Origin: Magnetococcales bacterium
GTDB taxonomy: Bacteria; Pseudomonadota; Magnetococcia; Magnetococcales; DC0425bin3
Assembly (NCBI GenBank): GCA_015229045.1
Contig: JADGCJ010000044.1
Span: 1-24,723 of the forward strand
Length of the DNA: 24,723 nucleotides
Direction of reading: 5' to 3'
This document shows, piece by piece, positions 7,938-17,983 of the stretch. The translations under genes were made by a program, and so were the position numbers. The notes under the pieces were generated by a model. It ran no database searches. It had not been told where the DNA came from and saw nothing but the letters and a program-made list of their open reading frames with translations. Position 1 is the first letter of the stretch; each line of letters begins with the position of its first letter.

Positions 7938-7966
7938 TCGGCGTGGGGGAGTGAGGCGAAAGTCCG

Positions 7967-9148
7967 ATGTCCGATAGCGAGCAGCTCGACAATTACACGC
8001 TCAACTTTGGCCCGCAACATCCGGCTGCGCACGGTGTGCTGCGCCTGGTGCTGGAGCTGGATGGCGAAATGGTGGTACGGGCCGACCCGCACATCGGCTT
8101 TCTGCATCGGGGAACGGAAAAACTCCTTGAACACAAGACCTATCTTCAGGGACTCCCCTATTTTGATCGCCTCGACTACATGTCGCCCATGGCGCAGGAG
8201 TATCCGTGGGTTTTGGCCGTGGAGCGGTTGTTGGGCATCGAAGTGCCGGTGCGTGCCCAGTACATACGGGTCATCTTTGCCGAGTTGACCCGTATTTTGA
8301 ACCATCTGCTGTTTTTGGGTGCCCACGGCCTGGATGTGGGCGCCATGACCATGTTCATCTACAGCTTCCGGGAACGGGAGCGGATCCTCGACATCTCCGA
8401 GGCGGTGTGTGGGGCGCGCATTCATGCGGCCTATTTTCGCCCCGGCGGCGTGGCGATGGATCTGCCGGAGGGGTTGGCGGAGAAGATTCAGGAGTTCGTC
8501 GACGACTTTCCGTCCAAAATCGACGAGTATGAGACCCTGCTGACCGGCAACCGCATCTGGAAACAGCGTCTGGTGGGGATTGGCGTCATCACCCCGGAAC
8601 AGGCCCTCGACCTGGGGTTTGTCGGTCCCATGCTGCGCGGGTCGGGCATCGCCTACGATCTGCGCAAGGCCGAACCCTACGATGTCTACGACCGGCTCGA
8701 TTTTGACATCCCCGTCGGCAAGAATGGGGATTGTTACGACCGCTATCTGGTCCGGGTCGAGGAGCTGCGACAGAGTACACGCATCATTCGCCAATGCCTG
8801 GAGCAGATGCCCCAGGGTCCGGTCAGACATGACGACTTCAAGGTCTCCGCCCCCTACCGGGAGGAGATGAAGAGCGGCATGGAGTCGCTGATCCATCACT
8901 TCAAGCTGCACACGGAGGGGTTTGCCGTGCCAGCCGGGGAGATTTACACCGCCGTGGAGACGCCCAAGGGGGAGATGGGGGTCTACCTCGTCGCCGATGG
9001 CAGCAACAAACCCTATCGGGTCAAGATACGGGCGGCCGGATTCAACCATTTGCAGGCGATCGAAACCATGGTCAGGGGACATCTGCTGGCCGATGTCACC
9101 ACCTGCCTGGGCACCATCGACATCGTGTTCGGCGAGATTGACCGTTGA
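7967..9148 (+). CDS. nuoD: NADH-quinone oxidoreductase subunit D (49-kDa type)
   Basis: The 49-kDa-type subunit that forms the quinone reduction site with NuoB; 393 residues. Quinone-site residues align with the bovine protein at a constant offset: His22 ([13 protein letters not shown]; bovine His59) and Tyr71 (DRLDYMS; bovine Tyr108). Arg48 in FLHRGTEKL corresponds to bovine Arg85, the residue methylated by NDUFAF7. The sequence is strikingly like alphaproteobacterial and mitochondrial homologues ([15 protein letters not shown]-terminal [11 protein letters not shown]). A purine-rich GGGGGAGTGAGG lies upstream of ATG 7967; a 29-nt gap separates it from nuoC. See the midA entry for the possible modifying enzyme. 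Confidence 0.97.
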   Translation: MSDSEQLDNYTLNFGPQHPAAHGVLRLVLELDGEMVVRADPHIGFLHRGTEKLLEHKTYLQGLPYFDRLDYMSPMAQEYPWVLAVERLLGIEVPVRAQYIRVIFAELTRILNHLLFLGAHGLDVGAMTMFIYSFRERERILDISEAVCGARIHAAYFRPGGVAMDLPEGLAEKIQEFVDDFPSKIDEYETLLTGNRIWKQRLVGIGVITPEQALDLGFVGPMLRGSGIAYDLRKAEPYDVYDRLDFDIPVGKNGDCYDRYLVRVEELRQSTRIIRQCLEQMPQGPVRHDDFKVSAPYREEMKSGMESLIHHFKLHTEGFAVPAGEIYTAVETPKGEMGVYLVADGSNKPYRVKIRAAGFNHLQAIETMVRGHLLADVTTCLGTIDIVFGEIDR

Positions 9149-9187
9149 GCGGCCCTGTCCCCATCGAGAAACGTGAGATGCGCACCC

Positions 9188-9703
9188 ATGAGTGAAACGT
9201 ACCAACCACCCGGGGGAGACTCGAAACCCAGTTTTTCCGCTGCAGCGCTGCGCGAGGTGGAGAAGATCTACACCCGTTATCCGCCCGAGTACCGGCGTTC
9301 GGCGCTGCTGCCTGTCCTGCATCTGGCACAGCGGGAGTTTGGCGGCTGGCTCTCCCGGGAGGCGCTGGCCTATGTGGCCGAGCTGATGGATATTCCGCCG
9401 GTCCGGGTCAACGAGGTGGCGACCTTCTACACCATGTACAACCTGAAACCCGTGGGCCAATACCATGTGCAGGTGTGTACCAACATCTCCTGCTGGTTGT
9501 GCGGCTCGGATGGGGTGGTGCAGGCGTTGCAGGAGAAGTTGCGCCTGGGGTGGGGTGAAATGAGCGCCGATGGCCGCTTCACCCTGACCGAGGTGGAGTG
9601 TCTGGGGGCCTGCGTCAATGCTCCCGCCATGCAGATCAACGATGATTATCATGAAGATTTGACGCCCGACAAGGTGGCGGCAATCATTGATCGGCTGCCC
9701 TGA
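9188..9703 (+). CDS. nuoE: NADH-quinone oxidoreductase subunit E (cluster N1a)
   Basis: The 24-kDa-type subunit of the NADH dehydrogenase module; 171 residues. [2Fe-2S] N1a ligands are Cys97, Cys102, Cys138 and Cys142 (VCTNISCWLCG and VECLGACVNAP), the same spacing as E. coli. The N-terminal helical part has RYPPEYRRSALLPVLHLAQRE. The start ATG 9188 is preferred; an upstream GTG at 9173 would add five residues. The stop TGA shares its last base with a possible nuoF start at 9703. Confidence 0.96.
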   Translation: MSETYQPPGGDSKPSFSAAALREVEKIYTRYPPEYRRSALLPVLHLAQREFGGWLSREALAYVAELMDIPPVRVNEVATFYTMYNLKPVGQYHVQVCTNISCWLCGSDGVVQALQEKLRLGWGEMSADGRFTLTEVECLGACVNAPAMQINDDYHEDLTPDKVAAIIDRLP

Positions 9704-9732
9704 TGGTCTCCGGTCCGATGGAAGGTGCTGGC

Positions 9733-11013
9733 ATGCGTGAATCACCCGGGGAGAAGATCGTCTACCGCAACATCCATCGCCAGGATGGGCATCGGCTGGC
9801 CGTGGCCCGGGAGCGTGGCGCCTATGCGGCGGCACAAAAAGCCCTCGGCATGAGCAGCGAAGCGGTGATCGACGAGGTGAAGAAATCCAACCTGCGGGGA
9901 CGGGGCGGCGCCGGTTTTCCGGCGGGCATGAAATGGTCCTTCATTCCCAAGGATGCCAGTCGGCCCCACTACCTGATCTGCAACGCCGACGAAGGCGAAC
10001 CCGGCACCTGCAAGGATCGGGAGATTTTGCGTCACGACCCCCACCTCCTGATCGAGGGGATGCTCATCGCTGCCTGGGCGGTGAAGGCTGAACGGGGCTT
10101 CATCTATATTCGTGGCGAGTTTTATCAGGAGGCGGAGCGGTTGCAGCAGGCTGTCGATGACGCCGTCGCCGCCGGACTGCTGGGCGATGACTGCCTGGGC
10201 AGCGGTTTCCGCTTTCACCTGACGGTGCATCGGGGTGCCGGGGCCTACGTCTGCGGCGAAGAGACCGGCCTGATCGAATCCCTGGAAGGAAAAAAGGGTC
10301 AGCCGCGCCTGAAACCCCCCTTTCCGGCCAATGTCGGTCTCTACGACTGCCCGACGGTGATCAACAACGTCGAGACCCTGGCGGCGGTACCTGCCATCCT
10401 CGAGCGGGGAGGGGAGTGGTATGCCGGTCTGGGTGTTCCCAAGTCGAATGGCACCAAGGTGTTCAGCGTATCGGGCCATGTGGTGCGCCCCGGCAACTAT
10501 GAGGTGCCGCTGGGCATTCCGCTGCGCAGCCTGATCGACGATTTTGCCGGTGGGGTGCGCGGTGGCTGGGAAAACCTGAAAGGGGTGATCCCCGGCGGCT
10601 CCTCCACGCCGGTCCTGCGCGCCGAGGTGTGCGCGACGATCACCATGGATTATGAGGCCCTGGCCAAGGCCGGCAGCATGCTGGGGGCCGGGTCGGTGAT
10701 CGTCATGGACAGATCGGTCTGCATCGTGCGGGCGATTGCCCGGCTGTCGCGCTTCTACCGGCACGAGTCGTGCGGGCAATGCACACCGTGCCGGGAAGGG
10801 ACCGGCTGGCTGGCGCAGGTCATGGGTCGCCTGGAGGCAGGTCAGGGCAATCCGGGCGATGTCGACCTGCTGAAGGATATTTGCGGCAACATGTCGGGCA
10901 AGACCATCTGCGCCCTGGGGGATGCGGCCGCCATGCCGGTGGCAGGGGCCATCCGGGCCTTTCCCGAGGAGTTTGACTACCATATCAGGCACGGTCGGTG
11001 CATGGTGGGATGA
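9733..11013 (+). CDS. nuoF: NADH-quinone oxidoreductase subunit F (FMN, cluster N3)
   Basis: The NADH-oxidising flavoprotein; 426 residues. FMN and NADH sites show as LRGRGGAGFPAGMKW (54-68), NADEGEPGTCKDREI (84-98) and GAYVCGEETGLIESLEG (170-186). [4Fe-4S] N3 ligands are Cys347, Cys350, Cys353 (ESCGQCTPCREGTGW) and Cys393 (TICALGDA). ATG 9733 is chosen because GAAGGTG (9721-9727) sits 5 nt upstream and the protein then starts like its relatives. ATG 9703, overlapping the nuoE stop, and ATG 9718 are alternatives with poor ribosome binding sites. Confidence 0.96.
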   Translation: MRESPGEKIVYRNIHRQDGHRLAVARERGAYAAAQKALGMSSEAVIDEVKKSNLRGRGGAGFPAGMKWSFIPKDASRPHYLICNADEGEPGTCKDREILRHDPHLLIEGMLIAAWAVKAERGFIYIRGEFYQEAERLQQAVDDAVAAGLLGDDCLGSGFRFHLTVHRGAGAYVCGEETGLIESLEGKKGQPRLKPPFPANVGLYDCPTVINNVETLAAVPAILERGGEWYAGLGVPKSNGTKVFSVSGHVVRPGNYEVPLGIPLRSLIDDFAGGVRGGWENLKGVIPGGSSTPVLRAEVCATITMDYEALAKAGSMLGAGSVIVMDRSVCIVRAIARLSRFYRHESCGQCTPCREGTGWLAQVMGRLEAGQGNPGDVDLLKDICGNMSGKTICALGDAAAMPVAGAIRAFPEEFDYHIRHGRCMVG

Positions 11014-11028
11014 GGAGCGACGGAGACG

Positions 11029-13434
11029 ATGCCTACCCTGATCATCAACGGTCAAGAGATCACGGTCGAACCGGGAACGACCATCATGGAAGCCGCCCGG
11101 CAACTGGAGATCCACATTCCCCATTTTTGTTACCACCCCGGTCTGTCGGTGGCGGGGAATTGCCGTATGTGCATGGTGGAAGTGGAAAAGATGCCGCGCC
11201 CCGTGATCTCCTGCGCCATGCCGGTCTCCGAAGGGATGGTGGTCCGGACGGAGAGCCCCATGGCGCTCCAGGCGCGCAAAGGGGTGATGGAATTTTTGCT
11301 CATCAATCACCCCCTGGATTGCCCGGTTTGCGACCAGGGCGGCGAATGCGACCTTCAGGATCTCGCCCTGAAATATGGCCCGGACCGGAGTCGCTATACG
11401 GTCGGGAAACGTGAGGTTCGCAACAAGGATCTGGGACCGCTGATCGAAACCGAAATGGATCGCTGCATCCACTGCACCCGCTGCATCCGTTTTTCTGCGG
11501 AAGTGGCCGGGACAGAAGAGATGGGGGCCATGTATCGGGGCGATCACATGGCGGTTGGTCCCTGGGTGGAGGGTGCCCTGGGTTCCGAAATGGCCGGCAA
11601 CATGGCGGAGATCTGCCCGGTCGGCGCCCTGAACGACAAGCCGTTTCACTTTCAGGCGCGAAGCTGGGAGTTGCGCTCGGTGCCCGGGGTGTGCGGACAC
11701 TGCGCCGTGGGATGTCGGGTGTTCTGGCAGCAGGTGCATGGCCGGGTCAAGCGGGTGCAGGCCGATGCCTGCGAGGCGATCAATGGCGCCTGGATCTGCG
11801 ACAAGGGGCGTTTTGCCTTCGACGGACTGGAGATGGCGCGCCTGACCGTGCCCCTGGTGCGCAAGGAGGAGGTTCTGACCGCGACGACCTGGAAGCAGGC
11901 CCTGGCCCAGGCCGGAGAGATTGTGCGAAGCGTCGCCCCTGATGAAGTGGCCGGCCTGGCGGGAGGGTACCATCTGAGCGCCGAGGATCTCTTTGCCTTC
12001 CAGGATTTGTTGCGGCACAGCGTGGGGACGCCGCACCTGGATCATCGTTTGCAGCAAAGGGATTTCAGCGGCGACGAACTCCCCCTGACCCGAAGCGACT
12101 TTTTGCTGAACACCCCCCTGGCCGATCTGCCCCGGGCGGATTGCATCGTGCTGGTGGGGTGCGATCCGCGTCGGGAGGCGCCGATCCTGAACTGGCGTCT
12201 GCGGCAGGCGGCCCTGGCCGGGGCGAAGATGTTCGCGGTCAACCCGCGTCGTCTGCGGACGACCTGGCCGGGCTTGACGGAGATTGTGCAGCCACCGGGC
12301 CGGGAAGGGGAGTTTCTCGACCAGGTGTTGAAGGCACAAAAGGCCAAAAAACCGGGCAACACGCCAGCGGCGCTGGTGGCGGCGGCCTTGAAAGATGCCG
12401 GGCGTCCCGTGCTTCTTCTGGGTGCCCTGGCGATCAGCCATCCCCAGGCCGAGGTGTTGCGGCGGCAGGCGGTGGCCATCCTCGATGGTTGCGGCGGCCT
12501 GGGCAGGGAGTGGAACGGTTTCAATCGTCTGGCCTCGCCGGGGAGTTCTCAGGCTGCCCAGGATATGGGGGTTGTTCCCCATCGCGGACCGGGTTACCAG
12601 CCGTCGGAGAGGGTTGGCCACAACGCCTTGGAGATTGTGCGCCAGGCTGCGGCAGGCAAGATCAAAGTCCTTGTTTTGTTGGCCACGGATCCGGTACAGG
12701 ATGGCCTCGATGCCGAACTGGCCCGTGCCGCCTTGACGCGGGCACAGGTGATCTGGATTGGCTCGCACCGATCGGCCATGATGGAGCGGGCGGCGGTCGT
12801 GCTGCCCGGGGCGGTGGCGGTGCCGGAACAGGATGCCATCAGCACCAACGGCGAAGGGCGGGTGCAGTGGAGCGAACAGGTGGTCCCGCCGCCGGGAGAT
12901 GCCCGCCCGGCCTGGCGTATCTGCCGTGCCCTGAGCGATCATCTGGCGCGTCCCCTGGGTTATGATACCCTGGAGGCGTTGCGCACCGCCGTGGCCCTGG
13001 CCGATCCGGCCTACGACCTGAAACGTCCGCCCGTCGAGGGAGCGGTGGCGGGTGACCATCCGACCGTGACCCGGGGATTGACCGGCAAGACCAAGGTCGT
13101 GCCCGCCGTTGCCGGGACGGAGTTGACCCTGGTGCTGGAACCCTCCTTCTGGTACGCCGATGCCGTGGCGCGGGTCTCGGCCACCATGGACAAATTGTCG
13201 GTGCGCCGACAGGTGCGCCTCCACCCCGCCGATGCCCGGCGCCTGGGGGTGACGGAAGGACAAAAAGTGCGACTCACCAGCGGCGAGCGTTGCGTGGATC
13301 TGACGGCCACGCTCGACGATGCCATCCCCGCAGGAACCCTGTTTGGCCACTATGGCCAGGGAGAGGAAGAGGCACAAAGTGTGTGTGAATGGGACACAGG
13401 ATTTCCCGCCGTCGATGTGGCGGTGCTGGCGTAG
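11029..13434 (+). CDS. nuoG: NADH-quinone oxidoreductase subunit G (clusters N1b, N4, N5, N7)
   Basis: The large Fe-S subunit, 801 residues. Ligands visible: N1b [2Fe-2S] Cys34, Cys45, Cys48, Cys62; N5 His94, Cys98, Cys101, Cys107; N4 Cys146, Cys149, Cys152, Cys196. A further set, Cys222, Cys225, Cys229 and Cys257 (CGHCAVGC then WICDKGR), has exactly the E. coli N7 spacing and is absent from mitochondrial NDUFS1. The middle is a molybdopterin-oxidoreductase-like fold without cofactor function in complex I. The C-terminus (about 695-800, FWYADAVARVS to DVAVLA) resembles a molybdopterin-dinucleotide-binding barrel, making this longer than the ~690-residue alphaproteobacterial form. A gap of 15 nt follows nuoF. 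Confidence 0.96.
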   Translation: MPTLIINGQEITVEPGTTIMEAARQLEIHIPHFCYHPGLSVAGNCRMCMVEVEKMPRPVISCAMPVSEGMVVRTESPMALQARKGVMEFLLINHPLDCPVCDQGGECDLQDLALKYGPDRSRYTVGKREVRNKDLGPLIETEMDRCIHCTRCIRFSAEVAGTEEMGAMYRGDHMAVGPWVEGALGSEMAGNMAEICPVGALNDKPFHFQARSWELRSVPGVCGHCAVGCRVFWQQVHGRVKRVQADACEAINGAWICDKGRFAFDGLEMARLTVPLVRKEEVLTATTWKQALAQAGEIVRSVAPDEVAGLAGGYHLSAEDLFAFQDLLRHSVGTPHLDHRLQQRDFSGDELPLTRSDFLLNTPLADLPRADCIVLVGCDPRREAPILNWRLRQAALAGAKMFAVNPRRLRTTWPGLTEIVQPPGREGEFLDQVLKAQKAKKPGNTPAALVAAALKDAGRPVLLLGALAISHPQAEVLRRQAVAILDGCGGLGREWNGFNRLASPGSSQAAQDMGVVPHRGPGYQPSERVGHNALEIVRQAAAGKIKVLVLLATDPVQDGLDAELARAALTRAQVIWIGSHRSAMMERAAVVLPGAVAVPEQDAISTNGEGRVQWSEQVVPPPGDARPAWRICRALSDHLARPLGYDTLEALRTAVALADPAYDLKRPPVEGAVAGDHPTVTRGLTGKTKVVPAVAGTELTLVLEPSFWYADAVARVSATMDKLSVRRQVRLHPADARRLGVTEGQKVRLTSGERCVDLTATLDDAIPAGTLFGHYGQGEEEAQSVCEWDTGFPAVDVAVLA

Positions 13435-13481
13435 GGGATGAAGACGTGACACGGTACAGTTGAGTGGAACCGGGACAGAGC

Positions 13482-14516
13482 ATGGCTGGATTTTTGGAGT
13501 GGATACAAGATAACGGACAGGATCTGTTCGGGGGGCTGTGGCCGCTGCTGTGGACGGTGGTCAAGATTGCCCTCCTGCTGGCGCCCCTGATGTTCTGCGT
13601 GACCTATCTGACCTGGGCCGAACGCCGGATCATCGGCGCCATGCAGGTGCGTCCCGGTCCCAACCGGGTGGGTATTTTTGGCCTGCTGCAACCCCTGGCC
13701 GACGCGGTCAAGCTGTTCGTCAAGGAGACGATGATCCCGACCGGCGCCGATACGCCGGTGTTCCTGCTGGCCCCGATCATCACCCTCGGGACGGCGCTGG
13801 TGGCCTGGGCGGTGGTGCCCTTCTCGGCGGAGCTGGTCCTGGCGGATGTGAACATTGGCATCCTGTATGTTCTGGCCATCTCCTCCCTGGGTGTCTATGG
13901 CGTCCTGGTATCGGGGTGGGCGTCCAACTCCCGCTATGCGTTTCTGGGATCGATGCGTGCGGCGGCACAAATGGTCTCCTATGAAATCTCTCTCGGTTTT
14001 ACGATCATCCCGGTGATCATGCTTGCGGGCAGCCTCAGCCTGAAGGACATCGTGGCCTCCCAGAGTGATGTATGGAACGTGATTCCCCTGCTGCCCCTGT
14101 TTGTCATCTATTTCATTTCGGGCGTGGCCGAGACCAACCGCGCCCCCTTCGACATGGTGGAGGCCGAGGCGGAGCTGGTCGCCGGTTTTGCCACGGACTA
14201 TTCGGCCATGTCCTACGGGATGTTCTTTCTCGGCGAATATGCCAACATGATCCTGGTCTCGACACTGGGGGCGCTGCTGTTTCTTGGGGGGTGGTTGCCC
14301 CCCTTGAGCTTTCTGGGCTTTATCCCCGGCATCGTCTGGCTGATCCTGAAAATCGGTGTGCTGCTGTTCGTATTTCTCTGGATCCGGGCGACTTTTCCCC
14401 GTTACCGTTATGACCAGCTGATGCGGTTGGGCTGGAAGGTGTTCCTGCCGTTGTCCCTGCTCTGGATCTTCCTGACTGGGGCGGTTTTGCATCTGACCGG
14501 GCAGATTCCTGGATGA
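13482..14516 (+). CDS. nuoH: NADH-quinone oxidoreductase subunit H
   Basis: The membrane subunit that forms much of the quinone chamber and the entry to the proton path; 344 residues with about eight helices. Signature regions: [21 protein letters not shown] (matrix/cytoplasmic loop) and [21 protein letters not shown], the acidic E-channel loop, followed by [22 protein letters not shown] 13482 follows GGGACAGAG; a GTG at 13464 would add six residues. The stop overlaps the first possible nuoI start by ATGA. Confidence 0.96.
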   Translation: MAGFLEWIQDNGQDLFGGLWPLLWTVVKIALLLAPLMFCVTYLTWAERRIIGAMQVRPGPNRVGIFGLLQPLADAVKLFVKETMIPTGADTPVFLLAPIITLGTALVAWAVVPFSAELVLADVNIGILYVLAISSLGVYGVLVSGWASNSRYAFLGSMRAAAQMVSYEISLGFTIIPVIMLAGSLSLKDIVASQSDVWNVIPLLPLFVIYFISGVAETNRAPFDMVEAEAELVAGFATDYSAMSYGMFFLGEYANMILVSTLGALLFLGGWLPPLSFLGFIPGIVWLILKIGVLLFVFLWIRATFPRYRYDQLMRLGWKVFLPLSLLWIFLTGAVLHLTGQIPG

Positions 14517-14524
14517 GGATGATC

Positions 14525-15031
14525 ATGGGCCTGAATCTCAACATGAACATGAGGGATTGGATCGCCAGCTTCGGCCTGCTGGAGCTGTTTTCCGGCATGA
14601 ACGTGACCTTGAAACACATGTTCAAGCCCAGGATCACGATCGAATATCCGGAACAGAAGACGCCGCTCTCGCCGCGTTTTCGCGGTGAGCATGTGCTGCG
14701 TCGCCACGAGGATGGCTCCGAGTGCTGCGTCGCCTGCAAGTTGTGCGAAGCGGTCTGCCCGGCGCAGGCGATCTATATCGAGATCGACCCCACATCGACG
14801 GCGGTGCAACGCCTGACCCGGGTGTATGACATTGACATGGCCAAATGCATTTTTTGCGGGTTCTGCCAGGAGGCCTGCCCGGTGGATGCCATTGTCCTGG
14901 GACCGAACTTTGAATACTCCGCAGAAAAGCGCGAGGATATGATTTACCGGAAGGAAAAGTTGCTTGCCAATGGGGTGCGCTGGAAACGGCAGGTTGATGA
15001 TAACCTCAGAATCAATGCCCAATATCGCTAG
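14525..15031 (+). CDS. nuoI: NADH-quinone oxidoreductase subunit I (clusters N6a, N6b)
   Basis: A ferredoxin-like subunit with two [4Fe-4S] clusters that relay electrons to N2; 168 residues. Ligand sets are Cys68/71/74/78 and Cys108/111/114/118, in [16 protein letters not shown] and [16 protein letters not shown]. The C-terminal half ([24 protein letters not shown] end) is very like alphaproteobacterial NuoI. ATG 14525 is chosen for the GAGG 6 nt upstream; ATG 14513, which overlaps the nuoH stop, and ATG 14519 are in frame and possible. Confidence 0.95.
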   Translation: MGLNLNMNMRDWIASFGLLELFSGMNVTLKHMFKPRITIEYPEQKTPLSPRFRGEHVLRRHEDGSECCVACKLCEAVCPAQAIYIEIDPTSTAVQRLTRVYDIDMAKCIFCGFCQEACPVDAIVLGPNFEYSAEKREDMIYRKEKLLANGVRWKRQVDDNLRINAQYR

Positions 15032-15046
15032 CGGGGTGAGGGGTCC

Positions 15047-15640
15047 ATGTTTTCGGTGGCGGATTTTGTCTTTTACCTCTTTGCGACCGTCCTGATCGTG
15101 GCGGCGCTGCGGGTCGTTACGGCACGCAATCCGGTTCATTCGGCCCTGTTTCTGGTCTTGACCTTTTTTTCGGCGGCGGGGCTTTTCGTGTTGCTGGGAG
15201 CGGAGTTTCTGGCTGCCGTGGTGGTGATGGTCTACATGGGGGCGGTGGCGGTTTTGTTCCTGTTCGTCGTCATGATGCTGGATGTGGATTTTGTCGCCTT
15301 GCGCCGGGGGGCGTTGAATCATCTCCCGCTGGGGCTGGCCGTGGGTGCCATCATTCTGGTGGAGATGGGAGCGGTGTTGCTGACCTACCATGCCTCGGCG
15401 GTTGCGCCCAGAGGTGACGGGGTGGCCAATACCCTGGCCCTGGGGCGCCTGTTGTATACCCGCTATCTCTATCCCTTTGAAATTGCCTCCCTGCTGCTGT
15501 TGATGGCCATGGTGGGTGCCATCGTCCTGACCTTGCGGCATCGGCGCGTGATCAAAAAGCAGTGCATCGCCCAGCAGGTGGCACGCAAGCGGGAGGATTC
15601 CGTGATTCTCAAAAAGGTTTCCCCCGGGGAAGGAGCGTGA
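15047..15640 (+). CDS. nuoJ: NADH-quinone oxidoreductase subunit J
   Basis: A membrane subunit of the complex I arm; 197 residues with five helices and a cytoplasmic tail rich in Lys/Arg. Family features are the N-terminal [35 protein letters not shown] and the third helix [27 protein letters not shown], which holds the pi-bulge region seen in structures. GGTGAGGGG (15035-15043) is a strong ribosome binding site for ATG 15047. The stop is adjacent to the nuoK ribosome binding site. Confidence 0.96.
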   Translation: MFSVADFVFYLFATVLIVAALRVVTARNPVHSALFLVLTFFSAAGLFVLLGAEFLAAVVVMVYMGAVAVLFLFVVMMLDVDFVALRRGALNHLPLGLAVGAIILVEMGAVLLTYHASAVAPRGDGVANTLALGRLLYTRYLYPFEIASLLLLMAMVGAIVLTLRHRRVIKKQCIAQQVARKREDSVILKKVSPGEGA

Positions 15641-15642
15641 CC

Positions 15643-15948
15643 GTGGTCGGCTTGAACCATTATCTGATCCTGGGCGCCATTCTCTTCGTCGTGGGTCTGT
15701 TCGGCATTTTTCTGAACCGGAAGAATGTCATCATCATTCTCATGAGCATCGAATTGATCCTGCTGGCGGTCAATATCAACTTTGTCGCCTTTTCCAGATA
15801 TCTGGGCGAGGAGACCGGGCAGGTGTTCACCTTTTTCGTCTTGACGGTGGCGGCGGCGGAAGCGGCCATCGGTCTGGCGCTGTTGGTCACCTTTTTCCGC
15901 ACCCGCGCCACCATCGATGTGGAAAAGATTGACTCCCTGAAGGGGTGA
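15643..15948 (+). CDS. nuoK: NADH-quinone oxidoreductase subunit K
   Basis: A three-helix membrane subunit, 101 residues, the family length. Membrane acidic residues needed for proton transfer are Glu37 ([17 protein letters not shown]) and Glu73 ([11 protein letters not shown]), equivalent to Glu36 and Glu72 of E. coli. The start is a GTG at 15643, with AAGGAG (15630-15635) 7 nt upstream; the resulting [12 protein letters not shown] matches the family N-terminus. A GTG at 15637 overlapping the nuoJ stop is too close to the ribosome binding site. Like NuoI, the sequence is strongly alphaproteobacterial in character. Confidence 0.95.
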   Translation: MVGLNHYLILGAILFVVGLFGIFLNRKNVIIILMSIELILLAVNINFVAFSRYLGEETGQVFTFFVLTVAAAEAAIGLALLVTFFRTRATIDVEKIDSLKG

Positions 15949-15995
15949 TACCCTTAAGACTGCATGCGATTTTCCAAGCGGACGGCTATGGCACC

Positions 15996-17912
15996 ATGAG
16001 CATGAACCTGTTGATTCTCCTCTCGCCCCTTGCAGGCGCCCTGATTGCCGGACTGTTCGGCAAGCGGATCGGCAAAGTCATGAGCCAGCGGGTGACCATC
16101 CTGGGGGTGACCGTTGCCCTGCTGCTGTCGATCGGGGCCTTTTTTCGGGTGGCCGTCGGCGATGGGGCGACGGAACATACCCACATCGCCTCCTGGATCG
16201 TTTCGGGCGGTTTTCAGGTCAGCTTCGCGCTGCTGATCGACCGTCTGACCGCCGTCATGCTGATCGTGGTGACGGGTGTCTCCTGCATGGTCCATGTCTA
16301 TTCGGTCGGTTACATGGACGAAGATCCCGATCATCCGCGTTTTTTCAGTTATCTCTCCTTTTTCACCTTCGCCATGCTCATGTTGGTGACCGGGGACAAC
16401 TTCTTGCAGCTTTTCTTCGGCTGGGAGGGGGTGGGGTTGGCCTCCTACCTGCTGATCGGTTTCTGGTTCAAGAAAGAGTCGGCCTGCAATGCCGCCATCA
16501 AGGCTTTTCTAGTCAACCGGGTGGGAGATTTTGGCTTTGCCCTGGGTATTTTCGCCATCTACCTGGTGTTTGGCACTCTCGACTACGATCAGGTTTTCCA
16601 ACTGGCGAAAACCGGGCAGTTCGCCCCGACGGTCGACTTTCTCTTCTGGGGTCCGGTCGATACCATGACCCTGATCTGTCTGCTGCTGTTCGTCGGTGCC
16701 ATGGGAAAATCGGCCCAGCTGGGTCTGCATACCTGGCTGCCGGATGCCATGGAGGGTCCGACGCCGGTGTCGGCCCTGATCCATGCTGCCACCATGGTGA
16801 CGGCCGGGGTGTTCATGGTGTGTCGCGCCTCGCCTTTGTTCGAGCTGTCGGAGACGGCGCTCACGGTTGTCACGGTGATCGGGGCGGCGACGGCCTTTTT
16901 TGCGGCGAGCGTCGGTCTGGTCCAGAACGACATCAAACGGGTGGTGGCCTACTCCACCTGCTCGCAGTTGGGCTATATGTTCTTCGCCGCCGGGGTGTCG
17001 GCCTATGCGGCCTCCATGTTTCATCTGATGACGCATGCCTTCTTCAAGGCCCTGCTCTTTCTGGGCAGCGGAGCGGTCATCAACGCCATGCACCATGAAC
17101 AGGATATGCGCCTGATGGGGGGCTTGAAGGAAAAGATTCCCGTCACCTACCTGCTGATGATGATTGGTACGCTGGCCCTGACCGGCTTTCCCTTTCTGGC
17201 CGGGTTTTATTCCAAGGATGTGATTCTGGAGTCGGCCTTCGCGGCGCACACCATGACCGGGGCCTTTGCCTGGCTGCTGGGCATCGCGGCGGCAGCCATG
17301 ACCACATTCTACTCTTTCCGGCTGATCTTCATGACCTTCCATGGCCAGCCCAAGGATCACCATGCCTGGCAGCATGCCCATGATCCCTCCTGGAGCATGC
17401 GCGGACCTCTGGTCGTGTTGGCGGTGGGGGCGGTGATTGCCGGCTGGGTGGGGTATCCGATGGTCGAGGAGGGGTGGTTCAGGGAGGCGATCTTCCTGGC
17501 CCCCGGGCATCGGGCGCTGGCCAATGCCCATCACGTCGGGTGGGTGGTCAGGTGGTTGCCCTTCGGCATGTTTCTGCTGGGCGTCACGCTGGCCTGGCGA
17601 TTGTATGTCGTGCAACCGGAGTTGCCGGCGCAGCTGGCGCAACGCTGGAAGAGACTCTATCGCTTCCTGGTCAATGCCTGGTATTTCGACCGGCTTTATG
17701 ACCGCCTGTTCGTGCAACCGGCCCGTATCATCGGTGAGGGGTTGTGGCGCACCGGCGATGAGACCATCATCGATGGTTATGGGGTCAATGGCCTGGCCGG
17801 ACAGATAGAGCGCCTGGCGGGTTGGTTGCGGCAGTTGCAAACGGGTTATATCTATCATTACGCCTTGGCCATGCTGATCGGCGTGGTGGTCCTGGTGACC
17901 TGGTACGTCTGA
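15996..17912 (+). CDS. nuoL: NADH-quinone oxidoreductase subunit L (antiporter-like)
   Basis: The distal antiporter-like proton-pumping subunit, 638 residues, with about 16 helices including the long lateral helix near the C-terminus. Core motifs: FFGWEGVGLASYLLIGFWF (essential Glu of helix 5), KSAQLGLHTWLPDAMEGPTPVSALIHAATMV (Lys/His path), and NDIKRVVAYSTCSQLGYMF. ATG 15996 (MSMNLLILLSPLAG) is favoured; ATG 16002 is possible. The open frame extends back to a GTG at 15945 overlapping the nuoK stop, but that adds a non-family polar N-terminus. The ribosome binding site is weak, so coupling to nuoK is possible. Confidence 0.95.
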   Translation: MSMNLLILLSPLAGALIAGLFGKRIGKVMSQRVTILGVTVALLLSIGAFFRVAVGDGATEHTHIASWIVSGGFQVSFALLIDRLTAVMLIVVTGVSCMVHVYSVGYMDEDPDHPRFFSYLSFFTFAMLMLVTGDNFLQLFFGWEGVGLASYLLIGFWFKKESACNAAIKAFLVNRVGDFGFALGIFAIYLVFGTLDYDQVFQLAKTGQFAPTVDFLFWGPVDTMTLICLLLFVGAMGKSAQLGLHTWLPDAMEGPTPVSALIHAATMVTAGVFMVCRASPLFELSETALTVVTVIGAATAFFAASVGLVQNDIKRVVAYSTCSQLGYMFFAAGVSAYAASMFHLMTHAFFKALLFLGSGAVINAMHHEQDMRLMGGLKEKIPVTYLLMMIGTLALTGFPFLAGFYSKDVILESAFAAHTMTGAFAWLLGIAAAAMTTFYSFRLIFMTFHGQPKDHHAWQHAHDPSWSMRGPLVVLAVGAVIAGWVGYPMVEEGWFREAIFLAPGHRALANAHHVGWVVRWLPFGMFLLGVTLAWRLYVVQPELPAQLAQRWKRLYRFLVNAWYFDRLYDRLFVQPARIIGEGLWRTGDETIIDGYGVNGLAGQIERLAGWLRQLQTGYIYHYALAMLIGVVVLVTWYV

Positions 17913-17983
17913 TTCGCCCGATTCGCGGGTCGGGTGGCGTCCCAGTTGGCAAAACGCGGGAGACGAGAGCGGGGATCGTGGCA

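Noticed and set aside
7910..9835. A 641-codon - strand frame opposite nuoD and nuoE
   Set aside because: Same codon-bias shadow; no ribosome binding site, no domain, and full overlap with well-supported genes.
9742..13452. A 1236-codon open frame on the - strand opposite nuoF and nuoG
   Set aside because: It mirrors two unmistakable genes, its product is His/Gln/Arg-rich with no family character, and such long antisense frames arise from GC-rich third codon positions.
15945..15995. GTG 15945 overlapping the nuoK stop as the nuoL start
   Set aside because: The extra 17 residues are polar and unlike any NuoL N-terminus; ATG 15996 fits the family.
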